A stretch of DNA of 64,000 bases from Metabacillus idriensis (GCF_009674765.1 NZ_WKKF01000004.1:124001-188000); one strand, 5' to 3'; counted from the stretch's first letter, positions 8,207 through 18,012 are shown. Notes: generated by a model not told the origin, from the letters alone. Numbers and translations are program-made.

Positions 8207-8794
8207 TCAATCTTCTGACTGCTCTTCAGCCATTTCTTTTAAGTACGCTTTCTCTAATAATAGTAAATCCTTTTTACGCTCTTTTATTCTTTTTACAGGC
8301 ACTCCTGCATAGACACCCCATGGATCCAGGTTTTTTGTTACTAAACTGTGAGCTCCTACAGCTGTTCCTTCTCCAATAACGACACTAGGGAGGACTGTTG
8401 TATTCGTGCCGATAAGAACATGTTTATTTAAAATGATTTCTCCTGAAATGATATTTAAATATTTTTTAGGAACGGTATGGCCAGTTAAACTTTCTCCTAA
8501 ATAATCACCATTTGCACTATATAAAGTTACTCTGGATGATATACCTGAAAAATCTTTTAATGTGATGCCTCCCGTCCCGCCTAAAAGGCAATAATGAGCA
8601 ATGGTCACATTCCTGCCAATATTTATACCTTTTTCCCCGCCAACTAAGCAGCAAAAATCATCAATCCTTGAATGATCACCGATTGAAATCGTTTCTGGTA
8701 TATAAATACTGCATTTTCTGCTGACTTTAACGTTTTTTCCAACACTTTTAAGGCCCATATCTTTTAGTTCCTGCTCAGTGTAAATATTATCCAT
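8207..8794 (-). CDS. Hexapeptide-repeat sugar O-acyltransferase
   Basis: A 195-residue left-handed beta-helix acyltransferase. Imperfect hexapeptides run through the middle (ISIGDHSRIDDF, INIGRNVTIAH, GEIILNKHVLIGTNTTVLP, VVIGEGTAVGAHS), ending in the typical GVYAGVPVKRIKER. The family moves an acetyl group from acetyl-CoA to sugar hydroxyls or amines, as trimers with histidine catalysis (IAHY is the candidate). The N-terminus (YTEQELKDMGLKSVGKNV) is like galactoside-type O-acetyltransferases encoded in polysaccharide loci. It lies between epsC-like and ptmE-like genes on the same strand and probably acetylates a sugar of the same polymer. The acceptor is not known. Confidence 0.72.
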   Translation of the reverse strand: MDNIYTEQELKDMGLKSVGKNVKVSRKCSIYIPETISIGDHSRIDDFCCLVGGEKGINIGRNVTIAHYCLLGGTGGITLKDFSGISSRVTLYSANGDYLGESLTGHTVPKKYLNIISGEIILNKHVLIGTNTTVLPSVVIGEGTAVGAHSLVTKNLDPWGVYAGVPVKRIKERKKDLLLLEKAYLKEMAEEQSED

Positions 8795-8980
8795 TTATCA
8801 TCCCTCCAGCATTTGAAATAGTCTTTTAAAAAAAATTATTGTTTGCGATCATTTAGCAGAATGCATAAATGAAACGAAATCTCTTTTTTCCATGTGTTCA
8901 ACTTTTGTTAAAAAATAATAATACGTTTGCAATCTTTTCTATACATTCCAGTTATTTATATGTTATTTATATCGCAGCAC

Positions 8981-10822
8981 TCAAGAGTCAGAATAAAAAG
9001 GCACAATATCCGCTAAAAATGATTTTAATTCTTTTGATTCTCTATTTGATTCATTGAGGGTTAGCTGTTGAAGCTTAGTGAGGATTGCAGAAAATTCTTC
9101 AGGAGAATAAGAGATTTGTTTAGCGATGTAAATAAGGTTGTGTTTAGTGGTTGACCGGTTTTCTTCAGAGGTGAACAATTCTTCGCTCAGTTTTTCGCCT
9201 GGCCGTGCGCCGGTGTATATAATCTTAATATCTTTACCCGGTTCAAAGCCGGACAATCGAATCAAATCGTTTGCAAGTTTGGTGATATTAACGGGCCTCC
9301 CCATATCCAGAACAAAAATCTCTCCGCCATTTGCCATGGCAGCTCCCTGGATGACAAGCTGTACTGCTTCAGGTATTGTCATAAAATAACGAACCATTTC
9401 AGGATGAGTGACTGTTACTGGACCGCCTTCTGCAATTTGCTTTTTGAATACTGGAATAACGCTTCCCCTGCTTCCTAAAACATTGCCAAACCTCACAGCG
9501 GTAAACTTCGTATCACTGATTTCGTTCATTTGCTGAATCAATATTTCTGCCACTTTTTTTGTGGTGCCCATAATGCTCGAAGGATTGACTGCCTTATCGG
9601 TAGAAATAAGGACAAATCGCTCGACTTTATGGCGATGAGCACTTTCAGCTACATTTCTTGTACCAAATACATTGTTCTTTACAGCTTCTAAAACATTATT
9701 TTCCATTAAAGGTACATGTTTATAGGCCGCAGCATGAAATACAATGTTGGGTTTATAGGCTGCAAAAATAGTTTCAATTCTTCTTTGATCTTGAATGTTA
9801 GCAATTATGCTATAGAACTGAATGGACGGGTACTTTTTCTTCAGTTCTGCTGTAATGGTAAAAATGCTATTTTCTCCAGCACCAACCAATAGCATTTTCT
9901 TAGGGCTTAACCTTGCAATTTGTCTGCAAAGTTCGCTTCCGATTGAACCTCCTGCACCAGTGATAAGGATCGTTTTATTCGAAAGAAAGCTTGCCACTTC
10001 CTCCAAATCAATTTCGATAGGCTCTCTTCCCAAAAGATCTTCTACTTTCACGTCCCGGATCATATTTAAAGATATTTCACCCTGCAGAATTTCACTAAAG
10101 TGGGGAAAAAGTTTAATTTCTGTTTTTGTTTCTTTACATATTTTAATGATGTCTGAAATTTCTTTTTTAGGAGCAGAGGGCATGGCGATAATGATCATTT
10201 GGACCCCTAATTCTCTTGCAATTCTTGGTATATCATCTCGTGTTCCGATAATCGGAAGGTCAAAGACTTTTTTATTGAGTTTACAATGATCATCGTCGAT
10301 AAAAGCGATCGGATTCATCGGCGTGTTTGGTGAATTTCGAATCAGCTTTACAACAAAGCTCCCGGTATTGCCTGCTCCGATAATCAAAACTCGCTTATGA
10401 GTTGGAGGAAGGCTTTGACTTAGATCGTGGTTAAATCTCAGGAGAAATCGAACGCCGGCCGTGGCCATTGAGATACTCATCCAGGTCATGACGAAGACGG
10501 AAAGGGGCATAGAGGGCATTAACTCATACTTGGAAAGAAACAGAAACAAGATTCCTGCAGCAGCGTTTGCTATCAATGCAGCTTTTATAATGGAAATAAA
10601 ATCACGGGGGCCGCTGTAGATCCATATCCGCTGGTAAATCTTAAAGGAACGGAAAACGATAAGATGGACCAGCCAGAGACCTATAAAGATGAAAACCATC
10701 CCAGAAAGATGAATTTTTGGAACATCCCCGTTAAAGATAATCAAGGTGCTGAAAACTGCAGAAGCCGGGATGATGAAAGTATCCATTATAGGTAATATTA
10801 CTTTTCCATTGCGGTAATTCAA
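8981..10822 (-). CDS. epsC: Membrane UDP-GlcNAc 4,6-dehydratase, EpsC/CapD/PglF type
   Basis: 613 residues. Four N-terminal membrane segments lie in the first 120 residues. A Rossmann domain follows (VLIIGAGNTGSFV, about 145-157), then a catalytic SDR domain (TGAGGSIGSELCRQ near 287). The active site reads STDKAVNPSSIMGTTKK: the usual Tyr of YxxxK is Met, a hallmark of this long membrane dehydratase group. It converts UDP-GlcNAc to UDP-4-keto-6-deoxy-GlcNAc, the first step to bacillosamine-type sugars. TTG 10822 follows GGAGG with 7 nt spacing. With the EpsN-like aminotransferase and EpsM/NeuD-like acetyltransferase on the right arm it would complete UDP-diacetylbacillosamine synthesis. Confidence 0.85.
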   Translation of the reverse strand: MNYRNGKVILPIMDTFIIPASAVFSTLIIFNGDVPKIHLSGMVFIFIGLWLVHLIVFRSFKIYQRIWIYSGPRDFISIIKAALIANAAAGILFLFLSKYELMPSMPLSVFVMTWMSISMATAGVRFLLRFNHDLSQSLPPTHKRVLIIGAGNTGSFVVKLIRNSPNTPMNPIAFIDDDHCKLNKKVFDLPIIGTRDDIPRIARELGVQMIIIAMPSAPKKEISDIIKICKETKTEIKLFPHFSEILQGEISLNMIRDVKVEDLLGREPIEIDLEEVASFLSNKTILITGAGGSIGSELCRQIARLSPKKMLLVGAGENSIFTITAELKKKYPSIQFYSIIANIQDQRRIETIFAAYKPNIVFHAAAYKHVPLMENNVLEAVKNNVFGTRNVAESAHRHKVERFVLISTDKAVNPSSIMGTTKKVAEILIQQMNEISDTKFTAVRFGNVLGSRGSVIPVFKKQIAEGGPVTVTHPEMVRYFMTIPEAVQLVIQGAAMANGGEIFVLDMGRPVNITKLANDLIRLSGFEPGKDIKIIYTGARPGEKLSEELFTSEENRSTTKHNLIYIAKQISYSPEEFSAILTKLQQLTLNESNRESKELKSFLADIVPFYSDS

Positions 10823-11090
10823 TTTTATTCCTCCAGTTACTACCTTTAATAAGGATAGGATTATTGTTATAAGGGATAAAGATAAAAAATGATCAGCTTT
10901 TTTATTTATAAGAAAGTAATAAAACGTAATAGACCGTTAAGAAAGAAAATGGAATATTGAGCATATGTCAGGCGTGTATTTTGTTTTGATCATTCGATGA
11001 TAGTCTATGAGAGCAACTGAATTGTGTATAGGTATGTGTACTTAAACAATAAATATTAATGTGAACAAACGGTTTTTTTCATGCCTAACT

Positions 11091-11162
11091 TTCCCTTCTA
11101 ATGGAACAACATCTTGAGCGTCCTCATATATCAATTATTATGCTAACTCCATTAGAAAGGAA
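11091..11162 (+). promoter_or_regulatory. Long hairpin covering the ribosome binding site of the fused epimerase/dehydrogenase gene
   Basis: A 15-nt arm at 11091-11105 (TTCCCTTCTAATGGA) pairs with 11148-11162 (TCCATTAGAAAGGAA) with one mismatch. The right arm contains the GAAAGGA ribosome binding site of the gene that starts at 11170, so translation of the first right-arm gene should be blocked when the stem forms. The loop is 42 nt. The rest of the 10823-11169 divergent region holds the promoters for both arms, but I could not pick convincing -35/-10 pairs. Confidence 0.55.
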
Positions 11163-11169
11163 TTGTGCT

Positions 11170-13455
11170 ATGTCCACGTCCAGTTCAAATAAAATACTAG
11201 TGACAGGCTGCGCTGGTTTTATAGGATTTCACCTGGCCAATCGGTTATTAAAAGAAGGCGAAATAGTAATCGGTTTGGATAATTTAAATGATTATTATGA
11301 TGTTTCTTTAAAACATTCAAGATTAGACATTTTAAAAAGGGATGAGAACTTTACTTTTATTGAAGCTTCACTAGAGGATAATGAAGCAATCAAAAAGCTT
11401 TTTTCAGAACACTCAATCCCCGTTGTTATTAACCTGGCAGCGCAGGCAGGAGTTCGCTATAGTTTAGAAAACCCTGAATCTTACATTTCCTCTAATGTGG
11501 TCGGTTTCATGAATATTTTAGAAGCCTGCCGTCATCATCATGTTGAGCACCTCATATACGCCTCATCAAGCTCTGTTTACGGCTCCAATACAAAAATGCC
11601 TTTTTCCGTTCATGATCGAGTGGATAACCCGATCAGTTTGTATGCAGCAACCAAAAAAGCGAATGAATTGATGGCTCATACTTACAGTCATTTATATAAC
11701 CTGAAAACCACAGGGCTGCGTTTTTTCACAGTGTATGGACCATGGGGTCGACCAGATATGGCCCTATTTAAATTTACCCAGGCCATTCTTGAGGGCAGAG
11801 AAATCGATGTCTATAATTACGGACAAATGAAACGTGATTTTACATTTATTGATGACATTATAGAAGGTATTTTTCGTCTCATTAAAAAAAGCGGCAAAAA
11901 AATGCAGCATAGAGAAAATGAAGTACCTTATAAGGTGTACAATATCGGAAATAATCACCCTGTCGAATTAATGAAATTTATTTCAGTGCTTGAAGACAAA
12001 TTGGGAAGAAAAATGAAAAAAAACTTTTTGCCCATTCAGGCTGGAGATGTACCGGAGACTTATGCAGATATTGACGATTTAATGGAGGACTTGGGATATC
12101 GCCCAAATACCCCTATTGAAACCGGAATCGAACAATTTGTGAATTGGTATAAGTCTTACTATAGTATTCCAGCGGACAATCGGAAAGTAGGGCTTGTCGG
12201 TCTTGGCTATGTCGGCCTGCCAGTTGCGCTTGCCTTTGGGAAAACATTTCCTGCAGTAGGTTTTGATATTAATTCCAAGAGAATAGAAGAGTTAAAACAG
12301 TTTATTGATAGTACAGGTGAAGTTGCCTCTAATGAGCTGCAAAATGCAAATGTTGAATTTACTACTGATGAAATGAAGCTAAGAGAATGTAATTTCATTA
12401 TCGTTACAGTACCCACACCGATTGATAAAGACAAAAAACCCGATCTGACACCGCTGATAAAAGCGTCAGAAACGGTAGGGAGAAACCTATCAAAAGGGAG
12501 TATTGTAGTTTATGAATCAACCGTTTATCCAGGAACAACAGAAGAAGTTTGTTTGCCTCTTCTTGAAAGGTATTCCCAATTAAAAGCAGGTAAGGATTTT
12601 AAGATTGGCTATTCACCCGAACGGATTAATCCGGGAGATAAAAAGCATACATTTGAAAATATTGTGAAAGTTGTAGCGGGTCAGGATGAAGAAGCTTTAA
12701 ACATAATCGCTGAAATGTACAGAAGTGTGGTGGAGGCAGAAGTGTATCCTGTTTCTTCAATTAAAGTGGCGGAAGCTTCTAAAGTCATCGAGAATACTCA
12801 AAGAGACTTAAATATCGCTCTGATGAATGAATTGGCCATTATTTTTAATCGATTAAAAATTGATACAAACGAAGTGTTATCAGCTGCTGGCACAAAATGG
12901 AATTTTATTCCCTTTAAACCTGGGCTGGTGGGAGGTCACTGTATCGGAGTAGACCCATATTATCTAACATATAAAGCAGAAAAATTAGGTTATTCGCCAA
13001 ATGTCATATTAGCAGGAAGAAACATCAATGATTACATGGGGACTTTCATTGCTACGTCCTTAATTAAACTAATGGCTGAGAATCGAAATCTTATAAAAGG
13101 TTCGCTAGTTACAGTTTTAGGATTAACTTTTAAAGAAAATGTACCAGATATAAGAAATACAAAGGTAATAGATCTAATCCAGCAGCTTAAAAACTTTGGG
13201 CTTAATGTTCAGGTGAGCGATCCCAGGGCAGATGCAGAAGAGGTTGAGAAAGTATATGATTTAAAGATTACACCATGGGAAAAATTACAAAAATCAGATG
13301 CCGTCATTTTAGCTGTTCCTCATTTAGAATATATCGAAAAGAGCTGGCAGGACTTCACTCAACTTTTGAATAATCAGCAAGGATTTTTCGTAGATATTAA
13401 AGGTGTGTTAGATAAGGACACCTGTCCTGAAACGATTAAGTTGTGGAGATTGTAA
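11170..13455 (+). CDS. Fused nucleotide-sugar 4-epimerase and UDP-sugar 6-dehydrogenase
   Basis: 761 residues, two complete enzymes in one chain. Residues about 8-340 are an SDR epimerase (TGCAGFIGFH, YASSSSVYG, YAATKKAN with Tyr-Lys, TVYGPWGRPDMA), like UDP-glucuronate or TviC-type 4-epimerases. From about 348 a nucleotide-sugar dehydrogenase follows (GLVGLGYVGLPVALAFG, SPERINPG, ENTQRDLNIALMNELA and the catalytic cysteine in GGHCIGVDPYYL), closest in pattern to TviB/WbpO, which oxidise UDP-GlcNAc to UDP-GlcNAcA. The linker is only about 10 residues. Together they would make a UDP-hexuronic acid of galacto configuration. ATG 11170 is chosen because AAAGGA lies 8 nt upstream. It is the first gene of the long right arm. 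Confidence 0.85.
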   Translation: MSTSSSNKILVTGCAGFIGFHLANRLLKEGEIVIGLDNLNDYYDVSLKHSRLDILKRDENFTFIEASLEDNEAIKKLFSEHSIPVVINLAAQAGVRYSLENPESYISSNVVGFMNILEACRHHHVEHLIYASSSSVYGSNTKMPFSVHDRVDNPISLYAATKKANELMAHTYSHLYNLKTTGLRFFTVYGPWGRPDMALFKFTQAILEGREIDVYNYGQMKRDFTFIDDIIEGIFRLIKKSGKKMQHRENEVPYKVYNIGNNHPVELMKFISVLEDKLGRKMKKNFLPIQAGDVPETYADIDDLMEDLGYRPNTPIETGIEQFVNWYKSYYSIPADNRKVGLVGLGYVGLPVALAFGKTFPAVGFDINSKRIEELKQFIDSTGEVASNELQNANVEFTTDEMKLRECNFIIVTVPTPIDKDKKPDLTPLIKASETVGRNLSKGSIVVYESTVYPGTTEEVCLPLLERYSQLKAGKDFKIGYSPERINPGDKKHTFENIVKVVAGQDEEALNIIAEMYRSVVEAEVYPVSSIKVAEASKVIENTQRDLNIALMNELAIIFNRLKIDTNEVLSAAGTKWNFIPFKPGLVGGHCIGVDPYYLTYKAEKLGYSPNVILAGRNINDYMGTFIATSLIKLMAENRNLIKGSLVTVLGLTFKENVPDIRNTKVIDLIQQLKNFGLNVQVSDPRADAEEVEKVYDLKITPWEKLQKSDAVILAVPHLEYIEKSWQDFTQLLNNQQGFFVDIKGVLDKDTCPETIKLWRL

Positions 13456-13457
13456 AA

Positions 13458-14606
13458 ATGAAGAAGATATTACAGCTCTGTGCGGTGGACTTGTCTGTTG
13501 AAAATCTTTTAAAACCGCTTATTTTATCACTTGAAGCTGAAGGGCACATTGTTCATATTGCTTGTTCTGATACTGGCAAACTAAAAGATTTAAGGGAACA
13601 GGGCCTGAATGTGATAGAAGTGCCTGTTGAGCGGAAAATAAAGCCTTGGTCGAATTTAAAGACGATTAGCAGATTAGCAGCTTTAATGAAGAAAGAAAAA
13701 TATGATCTCGTCCATGTTCATACCCCAGTTGCTTCGATACTGGGCAGAATTGCTGCTAAACTTGCAGGAATAAAAACGATTATCTATACTGCACATGGAT
13801 ATTATTTTCATGAAGGGATGGATTTTGTTCAATACAGGCTTTTTTACTGGATTGAAAAAATCTTTGCCCGTTTTTTCACGGATTGGCTTCTTCTTCAAAG
13901 TAAAGAGGACTACGATTTAAGTATATCTCATTCATTTAAGCCCTCTTCTAATATTATTCACCTTGGGAACGGTGTAGATCTAACGACTAAATTCTGCCCT
14001 GATCGATTCTGTTCAAAACGAATAGAGGAATTAAAACAACAATTTTCCATAGAAAAGGAAGAGGTTGTGGTCACGTTTATAGGAAGGTTTGTTAAGGAAA
14101 AAGGCATCTTCGATTTAATTGACAGTTTTCAGTTGTTAAAGGAAGAGCACAACTATGTAAAGCTGTTGATGATAGGGGGCATTTCTGATAGTGAACGAGA
14201 TTTAGAAAGTAATAGCGCCATCGAAGAGATATTCAAGAAAAATCCATCGATTATTAATGCTGGGTATCGAAAAGATATTCCAGAATTGCTGGCAATAAGT
14301 GATATTTTTGTTTTGCCATCCTATCGTGAAGGGCTTCCGCGTTCTATTATTGAAGCAATGGCGATGGGAAAGCCCGTCATTGCGAGTAATATCAGGGGAT
14401 GCAGAGAAGAGGTTCAACATGGAGTTAACGGGTTCTTGTTTGAAAAAGGAAATCATATAGATCTTTATGATAAGCTGAATGATCTGGTTGGAAATGAAGA
14501 TAAGCGAAAGCTTTACGGTGCAAATAGCCGAGAGCTGGCTATACAGGACTATGATGAAAATGTCATTTTGAAAAAACAATGTGATTTGATCAACCAGATA
14601 AAATAA
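13458..14606 (+). CDS. GT4 family glycosyltransferase
   Basis: 382 residues with the GT-B fold. The N-terminal half contains LVHVHTPVASILGR and YTAHGYYF; the C-terminal half has FIGRFVKEKGIFDLI and the donor-site motif PSYREGLPRSIIEAM, with the E-x7-E pair of retaining GT4 enzymes (about residues 286-302). It resembles EpsD/EpsF-like enzymes that add a sugar to the lipid-linked repeat unit on the cytoplasmic face. ATG 13458 lies two bases after the preceding stop and follows GGAG, so it is cotranscribed with the fusion gene. The sugar donor cannot be read from sequence. Confidence 0.85.
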   Translation: MKKILQLCAVDLSVENLLKPLILSLEAEGHIVHIACSDTGKLKDLREQGLNVIEVPVERKIKPWSNLKTISRLAALMKKEKYDLVHVHTPVASILGRIAAKLAGIKTIIYTAHGYYFHEGMDFVQYRLFYWIEKIFARFFTDWLLLQSKEDYDLSISHSFKPSSNIIHLGNGVDLTTKFCPDRFCSKRIEELKQQFSIEKEEVVVTFIGRFVKEKGIFDLIDSFQLLKEEHNYVKLLMIGGISDSERDLESNSAIEEIFKKNPSIINAGYRKDIPELLAISDIFVLPSYREGLPRSIIEAMAMGKPVIASNIRGCREEVQHGVNGFLFEKGNHIDLYDKLNDLVGNEDKRKLYGANSRELAIQDYDENVILKKQCDLINQIK

Positions 14607-14703
14607 GGTCTAATCTGTTACGGAAACTAAAAGAACAAATACCTTCAAAATGAAGATGAAAAACCAGCAGTACACCGATGGATAGGATCAGAAGGAGGAT
14701 ATT

Positions 14704-16650
14704 ATGTGTGGTATAGCAGGGTTTATCGATTCATCATCTCAAACAGGAAACGAACAGCTGCAATCCACAGTTTCACGGATGACTGACATGCTCTATTCAA
14801 GGGGACCGGATCATGGTGATTTTTGGGTGGATGAACAAACTGGTCTTGCTCTTGGCCACCGCCGGCTGTCAATTATTGACTTATCCCCAGAAGGTAATCA
14901 GCCAATGCATTCAAAAAGCGGACGATATGTTTTAGTCTTTAATGGTGAGATTTACAATTACCTTTCACTTCGATCAGAACTTGAACTAGCAGGCATTGTT
15001 TTTAAAGGAAGTTCCGACACAGAGGTGATGATAGAGAGTATTGAGATGTGGGGGATTAATAGGGCACTGACAAAATTTACAGGGATGTTTGCCTTTGCCT
15101 TGTGGGACAGGAAAGAACGATTATTATATCTTGCCAGAGACCGTATGGGTGAAAAACCACTCTACTACGGCTGGGCAGGAAAAACTTTTTTATTTGGATC
15201 TGAGTTAAAGGCGTTAAAATCACATCCTGCTTTTGAATGGAATGTAAACCGGGATGCATTACCGCTGTATTTACGTTATAACTGTATCCCCGCCCCTTTT
15301 TCCATATATGAAAATATTTTCAAAGTAATGCCTGCAACTTATCTCGTTATTAATCCTGCAAAATCTTCTCATGTTTCAGACCCAATTAAATATTGGTCAG
15401 CTGAAAAAGCAGCAGACAACGGTTTTCGGTATCCGATTCATTGCTCGGAAGAAGAAGCGGTTTCCAAATTAGATCAAGTATTGCGGACGGCAGTAAAGCA
15501 GCAGATGGTATCAGACGTACCGCTTGGAGCGTTTCTATCAGGAGGTATTGATTCCTCGATGATCGTAGCACTCATGCAAAGCGAGAGCAGCAGACCAATT
15601 AAGACCTTTACAATCGGATTTCACCAGACCGAATACAATGAGGCAGGGTATGCTAAAGAAGTTGCTTCGCACCTGGAAACCGACCATACAGAATTGTATG
15701 TTACAGAGCAGCAAGCTATGGAAGTTATTCCGAAGCTGCCTTCCATATACGATGAACCATTTTCTGATTCTTCCCAGATTCCTACTTTTCTGGTGTCGCA
15801 GCTTGCCCGTCAGCACGTAACCGTTTCTCTGAGCGGAGACGGAGGAGATGAATTATTCGCAGGTTATAATCGACATCTCTGGGGGGAGAAAATTTGGAAT
15901 AATATTCATCATCTGCCTAAAAGCATAAGGCATATGGCTGCTGTGCCTCTTAATAAAATATCTCCTCAAAAGCTGGAGAACAGCAGGTTCCTTCCATCCA
16001 AGTACAAGAATCGATTTCTCGGGGAATATTTGCATAAATTTGGAGATATCCTAAAAGCCGATTCGGTGGAAGAAATGTACCTCTCACTCACCTCTCATTG
16101 GAAGAATCCTCAACTTGTAGTAAAGGACCGCATATTACTGGAACCATTTCTTAATCATTCATCCGCTATTTTTCCATCGGCTACCGAAATGATGATGTAC
16201 ATGGATATGAGCCAATATCTCCCGGACGATATTCTTGTAAAGGTAGACCGTGCCAGCATGAGTGTCAGTCTCGAAACGAGAGCTCCATTTTTAGATCATA
16301 ATGTCGTCGAGTTTTCGTGGCGTATTCCATTATCCATGAAATTAAAAGGAAATCAGAGCAAATGGTTAATGAGACAGCTGTTATATACACATGTTCCAAA
16401 GGAATTAATTGAACGTCCTAAACATGGATTTGGTGTACCAATCGGCCATTGGCTTCGCGGTCCATTAAAGGAATGGGCTGAGGAACTTCTTGCCGAGAAG
16501 CGATTGCTGACCGAAGGGTATTTTCAGCCAGCGCCCATCAGGCAAAAATGGGAAGAGCATTTAACAGGAAAAAGCAACTGGCATCATCAGCTATGGGATA
16601 TATTAATGTTTCAATCATGGTTGGAAAATGAAAAACGGTCTTGGGAATAA
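14704..16650 (+). CDS. asnB: AsnB-type glutamine amidotransferase
   Basis: 648 residues. The mature N-terminus is MCGIAGF, with Cys2 as the glutaminase nucleophile, and the class II glutaminase domain covers residues 1-200. The synthetase domain follows, with the PP-loop SGGIDSSMIVAL (about 280) and LSGDGGDELFAGY. Known AsnB enzymes make asparagine, but members of this family inside O-antigen and capsule loci amidate hexuronic acids. Its place one gene after a uronic-acid-forming enzyme and before a polymerase favours that role here. ATG follows GAAGGAGG. Whether the acceptor is aspartate or a nucleotide sugar is not decided by sequence alone. Confidence 0.82.
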   Translation: MCGIAGFIDSSSQTGNEQLQSTVSRMTDMLYSRGPDHGDFWVDEQTGLALGHRRLSIIDLSPEGNQPMHSKSGRYVLVFNGEIYNYLSLRSELELAGIVFKGSSDTEVMIESIEMWGINRALTKFTGMFAFALWDRKERLLYLARDRMGEKPLYYGWAGKTFLFGSELKALKSHPAFEWNVNRDALPLYLRYNCIPAPFSIYENIFKVMPATYLVINPAKSSHVSDPIKYWSAEKAADNGFRYPIHCSEEEAVSKLDQVLRTAVKQQMVSDVPLGAFLSGGIDSSMIVALMQSESSRPIKTFTIGFHQTEYNEAGYAKEVASHLETDHTELYVTEQQAMEVIPKLPSIYDEPFSDSSQIPTFLVSQLARQHVTVSLSGDGGDELFAGYNRHLWGEKIWNNIHHLPKSIRHMAAVPLNKISPQKLENSRFLPSKYKNRFLGEYLHKFGDILKADSVEEMYLSLTSHWKNPQLVVKDRILLEPFLNHSSAIFPSATEMMMYMDMSQYLPDDILVKVDRASMSVSLETRAPFLDHNVVEFSWRIPLSMKLKGNQSKWLMRQLLYTHVPKELIERPKHGFGVPIGHWLRGPLKEWAEELLAEKRLLTEGYFQPAPIRQKWEEHLTGKSNWHHQLWDILMFQSWLENEKRSWE

Positions 16651-16655
16651 GAGAT

Positions 16656-17891
16656 ATGAAGTTGGTGAAAAAATTGCAGAAAAAGATAAGCTTTTCGGTT
16701 ATTTGGTTTTCGGCCGGATTAATTTTATCAACAGCCACACAGCTTAGAATACCAGGATCACCTATTGGGCCAGGGGAGGTTATCCTTCTTCTCTGGATGA
16801 TGATGACCTTTATTATTCAATTCAAACATAGGGGCATATTTATCACATCGTTATCAAGAAAACTTGTCCCCTTTTGGTTCTTTATGTTTATATGTTTATT
16901 TATTGGCACGATGGTCTCTATATATCTCGGAGTATTGGTTCCGGGATTCGGACGAACTTTTTTGGCTTATCTATTTTCTGGCCTCCTGTTTATTGTTCTA
17001 TCATTCGAAAAAAATTGGAAAACGCAAGTATTAATGATTGCGAAAATAACAGTTTCAGTAACCGTAAGCGTGTTGCTGTTTTTGCTTATATTTAATCCCC
17101 GATATTCTACTATTGGACCGATCGATAGCTGGAATGGCAGCATAAGGTTTTTAGGGTGGTCGAAAAACCCAAACCAAGTCGCCATGAATGTCACTATTTT
17201 TCTTTATATGAGTCTTTATTTAAGTTCAATCGCAAAAACTTCTCTGCGCAAAGTCTGGTATTTCGGTTTAGCGGGTGCTTGTGTTTGGATTGGAATTGAA
17301 ACGAAAAGCGATGCAATGTCGGTCGCATTATCAAGTGGATTGGTCATTCTATTCATCTCTTTTTGGATAAGAAAGGCTGCTAATTCACAAATTGGTTATT
17401 GGTCAGGAGCATGGTTGAAAGTGTTGCTGCCTGCATTGCTTTGTATTACGGCAGTGATTTTTAGTCCATTAATCTATCAGGGATTAAAACAAGATATTGC
17501 AGCAATATCTGAAGAGGGGGACCAAGGAGAACATCGGTTCATATTATGGGAAAACGGAATAAAAGCCATTGAATCCTCCCCTTTATTCGGTCTTGGCCCA
17601 GGAGCGTACTCAGGAGAGGATGCTCCCTTTCAGGGCATGGAAGCTCATAACACGTTTATTGATATGGGGATGAATGTGGGGCTTGTAGGAATATGTTTAT
17701 TTCTTGGTTTCTTATGCTGGATTGGCTATTTATTAATTATAAAAAAAGAGTTTATTTTATTTACTGGCTTAGTGACTGTCATATTTTATACTTTATTTCA
17801 TTTCACCTTACGACATCCAATGTTCTGGTTTTACTTGTTTTTTATGATTTCAATTTGTATAGATCGAGCAAAATCGATGTTATCAGATTGA
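16656..17891 (+). CDS. O-antigen polymerase/ligase-like membrane protein (Wzy candidate)
   Basis: 411 residues, mostly hydrophobic, with about 11 predicted membrane segments and one large outside loop near residues 280-325 carrying ENGIKAIESSPLFGLGPG and AHNTFIDMGMNVGLVG, the Wzy_C signature. Wzy proteins join lipid-linked repeat units outside the membrane. A flippase and a Wzz-like protein in the same island support the role. ATG 16656 is 5 bases after the asnB stop; TTG 16641, overlapping asnB, is a possible alternative. A WaaL-like ligase activity is the other option for this family. Confidence 0.78.
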   Translation: MKLVKKLQKKISFSVIWFSAGLILSTATQLRIPGSPIGPGEVILLLWMMMTFIIQFKHRGIFITSLSRKLVPFWFFMFICLFIGTMVSIYLGVLVPGFGRTFLAYLFSGLLFIVLSFEKNWKTQVLMIAKITVSVTVSVLLFLLIFNPRYSTIGPIDSWNGSIRFLGWSKNPNQVAMNVTIFLYMSLYLSSIAKTSLRKVWYFGLAGACVWIGIETKSDAMSVALSSGLVILFISFWIRKAANSQIGYWSGAWLKVLLPALLCITAVIFSPLIYQGLKQDIAAISEEGDQGEHRFILWENGIKAIESSPLFGLGPGAYSGEDAPFQGMEAHNTFIDMGMNVGLVGICLFLGFLCWIGYLLIIKKEFILFTGLVTVIFYTLFHFTLRHPMFWFYLFFMISICIDRAKSMLSD

Positions 17892-18012
17892 ATAAACCCC
17901 TCCATCTACAACTCCAAAAAAAATAGCCAGAATACCATAAAGACAAATTAATCATCACAATTGTTTTTTTATTGAATAAATTAGGGATAACCATTTGTTA
18001 GGAGAATCGTTA

